Shown one piece after another: positions 60,703 through 64,000 of a stretch of 64,000 nucleotides of DNA. A program made the translations under genes and the position numbers. The notes beneath the pieces were generated by a model. The model searched no databases. It was not told where the DNA came from and worked only from the letters and a program-made list of their open reading frames with translations. The stretch's first letter is position 1; the number at the start of each line of letters is the position of its first letter. Source of the DNA: Actinomadura graeca (GTDB lineage Bacteria; Actinomycetota; Actinomycetes; Streptosporangiales; Streptosporangiaceae); the NCBI RefSeq assembly GCF_019175365.1, contig NZ_CP059572.1, positions 4,526,001-4,590,000 on the forward strand. The letters run 5' to 3'.

Positions 60703-61157
60703 TGCTTGTCGCGGTGGCCGTCGCCGGCCTGGTCGCCGGGGTGGCCGGACTGTCCATCGCGGTGGTGGCCCACAACCGGGTCAACCAGGTCGTGGACGAG
60801 TGCGGGGAAATGCTCAGGCGCCAGCTCCAGGTCGCCAGCGGATCGGTGGACGAGCGCGCCATGCGCGACCTCGCCATCGTCCACTACGACGCGCTCAAGG
60901 AGATGTCCGGGCACCGGTCCTTCTCGCTCGCGCTGATCAACGCCGTCGGTGACGGCGTGGTGATCAGCTCGATCAACGGGCGGACCGAGACGCGGACCTA
61001 CGCCAAGGTCGTCCGGGACGGGCATCCCATCGAGATGCTCTCCCCCGAGGAGAACCAGGCCCTGCGCGCGGCCCGGCTCGGCAAGGGTCCCGTCGTGTCC
61101 ATGGACGACCCCCTCGCCGATTACGGCAGCGAGCGCGCCCAGACCGCCCGCACCTGA
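60699..61157 (+). CDS. DUF4446 family protein
   Basis: 152 aa. One N-terminal helix (VAVAVAGLVAGVAGLSIAVV), a coiled region (VDECGEMLRRQLQVASG), then the conserved block AIVHYDALKEMSGHRSFSLAL and the ISSINGRTETRTYAKVV strand pair followed by LSPEENQAL. GTG 60699 has TACGCT 6 nt upstream, so it can start its own leaderless transcript although it overlaps the previous stop. Function unknown; often near pheA and serS in actinobacteria, as here. Confidence 0.88.
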   Translation: MMLVAVAVAGLVAGVAGLSIAVVAHNRVNQVVDECGEMLRRQLQVASGSVDERAMRDLAIVHYDALKEMSGHRSFSLALINAVGDGVVISSINGRTETRTYAKVVRDGHPIEMLSPEENQALRAARLGKGPVVSMDDPLADYGSERAQTART

Positions 61158-61305
61158 CGTCCCGGCCGCACAAGCGGGCCGCACGATCCGGCCGCACGAT
61201 CGGGCGGACGCGCGGCCGTGATCCTTTTCGTCCGGGGCAGTAAACTCGGCTGTCACAGGACCTTCCCAGCCGCACATTCGGCTTCCACAGCACCCGGGGG
61301 ACCAC

Positions 61306-62235
61306 GTGACCGACGCCAGCAGGCCCGAACGCTACGCCTACCTCGGCCCGCGCGGCACGTTCACCGAGGCCGCGCTCCTGTCGATCCCCGGTGCCGCCGA
61401 GGCCGAGCACGTCCCGTACGCGACGGTGCCCGCCGTCCTGGACGCGCTGCGCCGCGAGGAGGTCGACTCCGCCGTCGTCGCGCTGGAGAACTCCGTCGAG
61501 GGCTCCGTCCCCGCCACGCTGGACGAGCTGGCGACCGGCGAGCCCCTCCAGATCGTCGGCGAGATCCTCCTGCCGGTGTCGTTCGCGCTGCTCGTCCGTC
61601 CCGGCGTCACGATGGACGACATCAAGTCCGTCGCCTCGCACCCGATCGCGCAGCCGCAGTGCCGCCGCTGGCTCGCGGGGCACGTCCCCGACGCCGAGTG
61701 GCACGCCGCCACGTCCAACGCCGAGGCCGCCCAGCACGTCGCCGACGGCCACTACGACGCGGCCCTCGCCGGCTCGTTCGCCGCCGCCCGCTACGGCCTG
61801 TCCGTGCTCGTCGAGGACATCCACGACGTCGCCGACGCGGTCACCCGCTTCATCGTCCTGCGCCGCCCCTGCGCGCCGCCGGAGGCCACCGGGACCGACC
61901 GGACGACCGTCGTCGCGTTCATCGGCGAGGACCACCCGGGCGCCCTGCTGGAGATCCTCACGGAGTTCTCCGTCCGCGGCATCAACCTGACGCTGATCCA
62001 GTCCCGCCCGACCGGCGCGGGCCTCGGCTCCTACCTTTTCTGGATGGATTTCGAGGGCCATGTCGCCGACGCCCGCGTCGGCGAGGCGCTGATGGGACTG
62101 CGCCGGGTCTGCGCCGACGTCCGCTTCGTCGGTTCCTACGCCCGCGCCGACCAGATCCGTCCCGAGATCCGCCGCGGCACCCACGACGACGACTTCACGA
62201 AGGCGTCCACGTGGCTGGAGTCCATCCGCGGCTAG
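61306..62235 (+). CDS. pheA: Prephenate dehydratase
   Basis: 309 aa, converts prephenate to phenylpyruvate. YLGPRGTFTEAA at the N-terminus, VALENSVEGSVPATLDEL, SHPIAQPQCRRWL, the catalytic TRFIVL motif, and a C-terminal ACT domain (GALLEILTEFSVRGINLTLI, then QSRPTGAGLGSYLFW). The allosteric ESRP motif reads QSRP, a one-residue change. GTG 61306 follows GGGGGACCAC. A promoter with TAAACT at 61240-61245 is possible. Confidence 0.95.
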   Translation: MTDASRPERYAYLGPRGTFTEAALLSIPGAAEAEHVPYATVPAVLDALRREEVDSAVVALENSVEGSVPATLDELATGEPLQIVGEILLPVSFALLVRPGVTMDDIKSVASHPIAQPQCRRWLAGHVPDAEWHAATSNAEAAQHVADGHYDAALAGSFAAARYGLSVLVEDIHDVADAVTRFIVLRRPCAPPEATGTDRTTVVAFIGEDHPGALLEILTEFSVRGINLTLIQSRPTGAGLGSYLFWMDFEGHVADARVGEALMGLRRVCADVRFVGSYARADQIRPEIRRGTHDDDFTKASTWLESIRG

Positions 62236-62252
62236 CGGGCTACCCTGCCTGG

Positions 62253-63059
62253 ATGGCCAAGGACTTCGATCTTTACGAGCGGGAGTTGTGGGCCGGGCGC
62301 GCGCCCGCGTACGAGCGGGGTTTCGCGCATGTGACCCGCTACATGGTCGGCCCGCTCCTGGACGCGGCGGGCGTCGCGGCCGGGACACGGCTCCTGGACG
62401 TCGGCACCGGGCCCGGCGTCGTGTCCGCGGCGGCGGCCGGGCGCGGCGCCTCGGTCACGGCGATGGACGCCGACCCCGACATGGCCGACACCGCGCGCAG
62501 GAACGTCCCCGGCCTGGACGTGCGGGTCGCGGTCCTGCCGGACGTGCCGTTCGCGGACGCCGCGTTCGACGCCGTCGCGGGCAACTTCGTGATCAACCAT
62601 GTGGGCTCCCCCGAGGTGGTCCTGGCGGAGCTGCGGCGGGTGCTGCGCCCGGGCGGGCGGCTGGCGCTGAGCTGCTGGGTCATGCCCGGCAGCGGGGCCC
62701 TCGCGGTCGTCCGCGAGGCGATCGAGGCGGCGGGGGTGCCGTGGCCGGACGACATCCCGGAGCCGCCGTTCATGGAGCACGGCGAGACCGCGGCGTTCCG
62801 CCGCCTGGTGTCCGCGGCGGGCTTCGCGGAAGTCACCGTCGAGGAGGTGACGTGGGAGCACGTCGTCGACCCCGAGGTGTGGTGGGAGACGGGCGCGCTG
62901 TCCCGGGTCGGCACCAACGGCGTCATCGTCGGCCGCCAGGACGCCGCGACCGTCCAGCGGATCAAGAAGGAGTTCGACCGGATCGTCGCCGGGTACGCGG
63001 CGCCGGACGGGAAGGTCGCCCTTCCGGCGCACGCGCTGCTGGCCTCCGGAGCCCGCTGA
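62253..63059 (+). CDS. Class I SAM-dependent methyltransferase
   Basis: 268 aa. Motif I LLDVGTGPGVVSAAA, acidic motif II end in AMDADPDMA, motif III-like FDAVAGNFVINHVGS and RVLRPGGRLALSCW. UbiE/Coq5-like (Methyltransf_11) with an extended C-terminal region. ATG 62253 is leaderless (TACCCT 62241-62246, 6 nt upstream). Substrate unknown. Confidence 0.9.
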   Translation: MAKDFDLYERELWAGRAPAYERGFAHVTRYMVGPLLDAAGVAAGTRLLDVGTGPGVVSAAAAGRGASVTAMDADPDMADTARRNVPGLDVRVAVLPDVPFADAAFDAVAGNFVINHVGSPEVVLAELRRVLRPGGRLALSCWVMPGSGALAVVREAIEAAGVPWPDDIPEPPFMEHGETAAFRRLVSAAGFAEVTVEEVTWEHVVDPEVWWETGALSRVGTNGVIVGRQDAATVQRIKKEFDRIVAGYAAPDGKVALPAHALLASGAR

Positions 63060-63149
63060 CCGGGGGCTCCGCGCCGCCGGGCGTCCGGCCCGCCCGGGAA
63101 CGGCGATACTCGCGCGCGGACGGGGGTCCGGGCCGGTAGCCTCGGGTCT

Positions 63150-64000
63150 GTGATTGACCTGCGAGCTCTTCGAGAGGATCCCGAGCGGCTGCGCGCCTCG
63201 CAGCGCGCCCGCGGCGAGGATGACGGCGTCGTCGACCGGCTGCTGGACCTGGACGAGAGGCGCCGCTCGGCGCTCACCTCGTTCGAGCGGCTGCGTTCCG
63301 AGCAGAAGAGTTTCGGCAAGTCGGTGTCCAAGGCGCAGGGCGACGAGCGGCAGGCGCTGCTGGCCCGCGCGAAGGAGCTGGCGCAGCAGGTGAAGGACGC
63401 CGAGGCCGGCGCCGACCGGCTCGGCGAGGAGCTCGACGCGCTGCTGAGGGGGGTGCCCAACCTCATCGAGGAGGACGCACCGCCCGGCGGCGAGCAGGAC
63501 TTCGTCGTCCTGGAGACGGTCGGCGAGCCGCCCGCGTTCGACTTCGAGCCCAAAGACCACCTGGAGCTGGGCGAGGGCCTCGGCGCCATCGACATGGAGC
63601 GCGGCGCGAAGGTCGCCGGCGCGCGCTTCTACTACCTGACCGGCGTCGGCGCGCGCCTGCAGTACGCGCTGCTGAACCTCGCCATGGAGCAGGCCGTCGC
63701 GTCGGGCTTCGTGCCGATGTACCCGCCGGTGCTCGTGAAGCCGGAGGCGATGGAGGGCACGGGTTTCCTCGGCGCGCACGCCGCCGAGGTGTACCAGCTC
63801 CGCCAGGAGGACCTGTACCTCGTCGGCACGTCCGAGGTGCCGCTGGCCGCCTACCACATGAACGAGATCATCGACGAGCTGCCGCGGCGGTACGTGGCGT
63901 GGTCGTCGTGCTTCCGCCGCGAGGCCGGCTCGTACGGCAAGGACACGCGCGGCATCATCCGCGTCCACCAGTTCGACAAGGTGGAGATGTTCTCCTACTG
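63150..64000 (+). CDS. serS: Seryl-tRNA synthetase, 5' part (cut by the window end)
   Basis: 283 codons visible, about two thirds of the enzyme. The N-terminal coiled-coil arm begins [20 protein letters not shown] and has [17 protein letters not shown]. The catalytic core follows with [39 protein letters not shown], the [10 protein letters not shown] motif 2 region and [20 protein letters not shown], then [13 protein letters not shown] 63150 is probably leaderless: TAGCCT at 63137-63142 is 7 nt upstream. Motif 3 lies beyond the window. Confidence 0.96.
   Translation, partial: MIDLRALREDPERLRASQRARGEDDGVVDRLLDLDERRRSALTSFERLRSEQKSFGKSVSKAQGDERQALLARAKELAQQVKDAEAGADRLGEELDALLRGVPNLIEEDAPPGGEQDFVVLETVGEPPAFDFEPKDHLELGEGLGAIDMERGAKVAGARFYYLTGVGARLQYALLNLAMEQAVASGFVPMYPPVLVKPEAMEGTGFLGAHAAEVYQLRQEDLYLVGTSEVPLAAYHMNEIIDELPRRYVAWSSCFRREAGSYGKDTRGIIRVHQFDKVEMFSY

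Overview
The window is high-GC DNA (roughly 72% by eye, strong G/C in third codon positions) from a filamentous-type actinomycete. Gene content and order point to a Streptosporangiales/Thermomonosporaceae-like genome (Actinomadura or a relative); the genus is inference. The left end is the conserved actinobacterial cell-division and signalling block that normally lies near the replication origin. The right end runs into a truncated serS. Many genes lack a Shine-Dalgarno sequence and instead have a -10-like hexamer (TAnnnT or CAGGAT) 6-7 nt before the start codon, indicating widespread leaderless initiation.

Layout. 0-2 kb (+): end of a DUF881 protein, class E sortase, a 61-aa membrane protein, pabA/trpG. 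2.2-11.5 kb (-): pknB, pknA, pbpA, rodA, a PP2C phosphatase, fhaB and fhaA, mostly with 4-bp start/stop overlaps, facing tRNA-Leu(CAG). 12-21.7 kb: PadR with a membrane partner, two small membrane proteins, a YjeH-like amino-acid exporter divergent from an Lrp regulator, an SDR, an FAD oxidase, an MFS/FMN-reductase/TetR set, and a secreted AA10 LPMO with a perfect 21-bp palindrome upstream. 21.9-26.6 kb: ECF sigma factor plus membrane partner, and a deacetylase-glycosyltransferase fusion resembling exopolysaccharide synthases. 26.8-29.5 kb: tenA, Old Yellow Enzyme and MarR. 29.5-34 kb: GPP34 protein and a copper operon (copZ, periplasmic protein, copA) behind two CsoR-type operators. 34.3-40.7 kb: Fpg/Nei glycosylase, SSI-like lipoprotein, rhodanese, a TPP riboswitch with a CytX-type permease, a PAS/GAF histidine kinase and an RsbW-like ATPase.

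40.8-44.5 kb is a gene-poor accessory island bounded by an inverted ~90-bp repeat. It holds an IS110 transposase remnant, a small unknown protein and a long CRISPR array of type I-E architecture (29-bp repeats, 32-bp spacers) on the minus strand. The array is regular near its presumed leader end (about 44.05 kb) and decays progressively toward 42.2 kb. In the decayed part diverged copies of the same spacers recur in the same order (period about 341-347 bp, plus a 175-bp sub-duplication). No cas gene is visible. This is the most unusual object in the window.

44.5-64 kb: arginine deiminase divergent from an MFS transporter across 42 bp, a second divergent EF-Tu behind a structured leader, a secreted EEP-fold protein, an acyl-CoA synthetase, an OmpR-type two-component system, a BldG-like STAS protein, cell-envelope glycosyltransferases (GT2, MptB-like and GT87-like), a large phosphatase-like membrane protein overlapping its convergent neighbour by 137 bp, DUF4446, pheA, a methyltransferase and the 5' part of serS.
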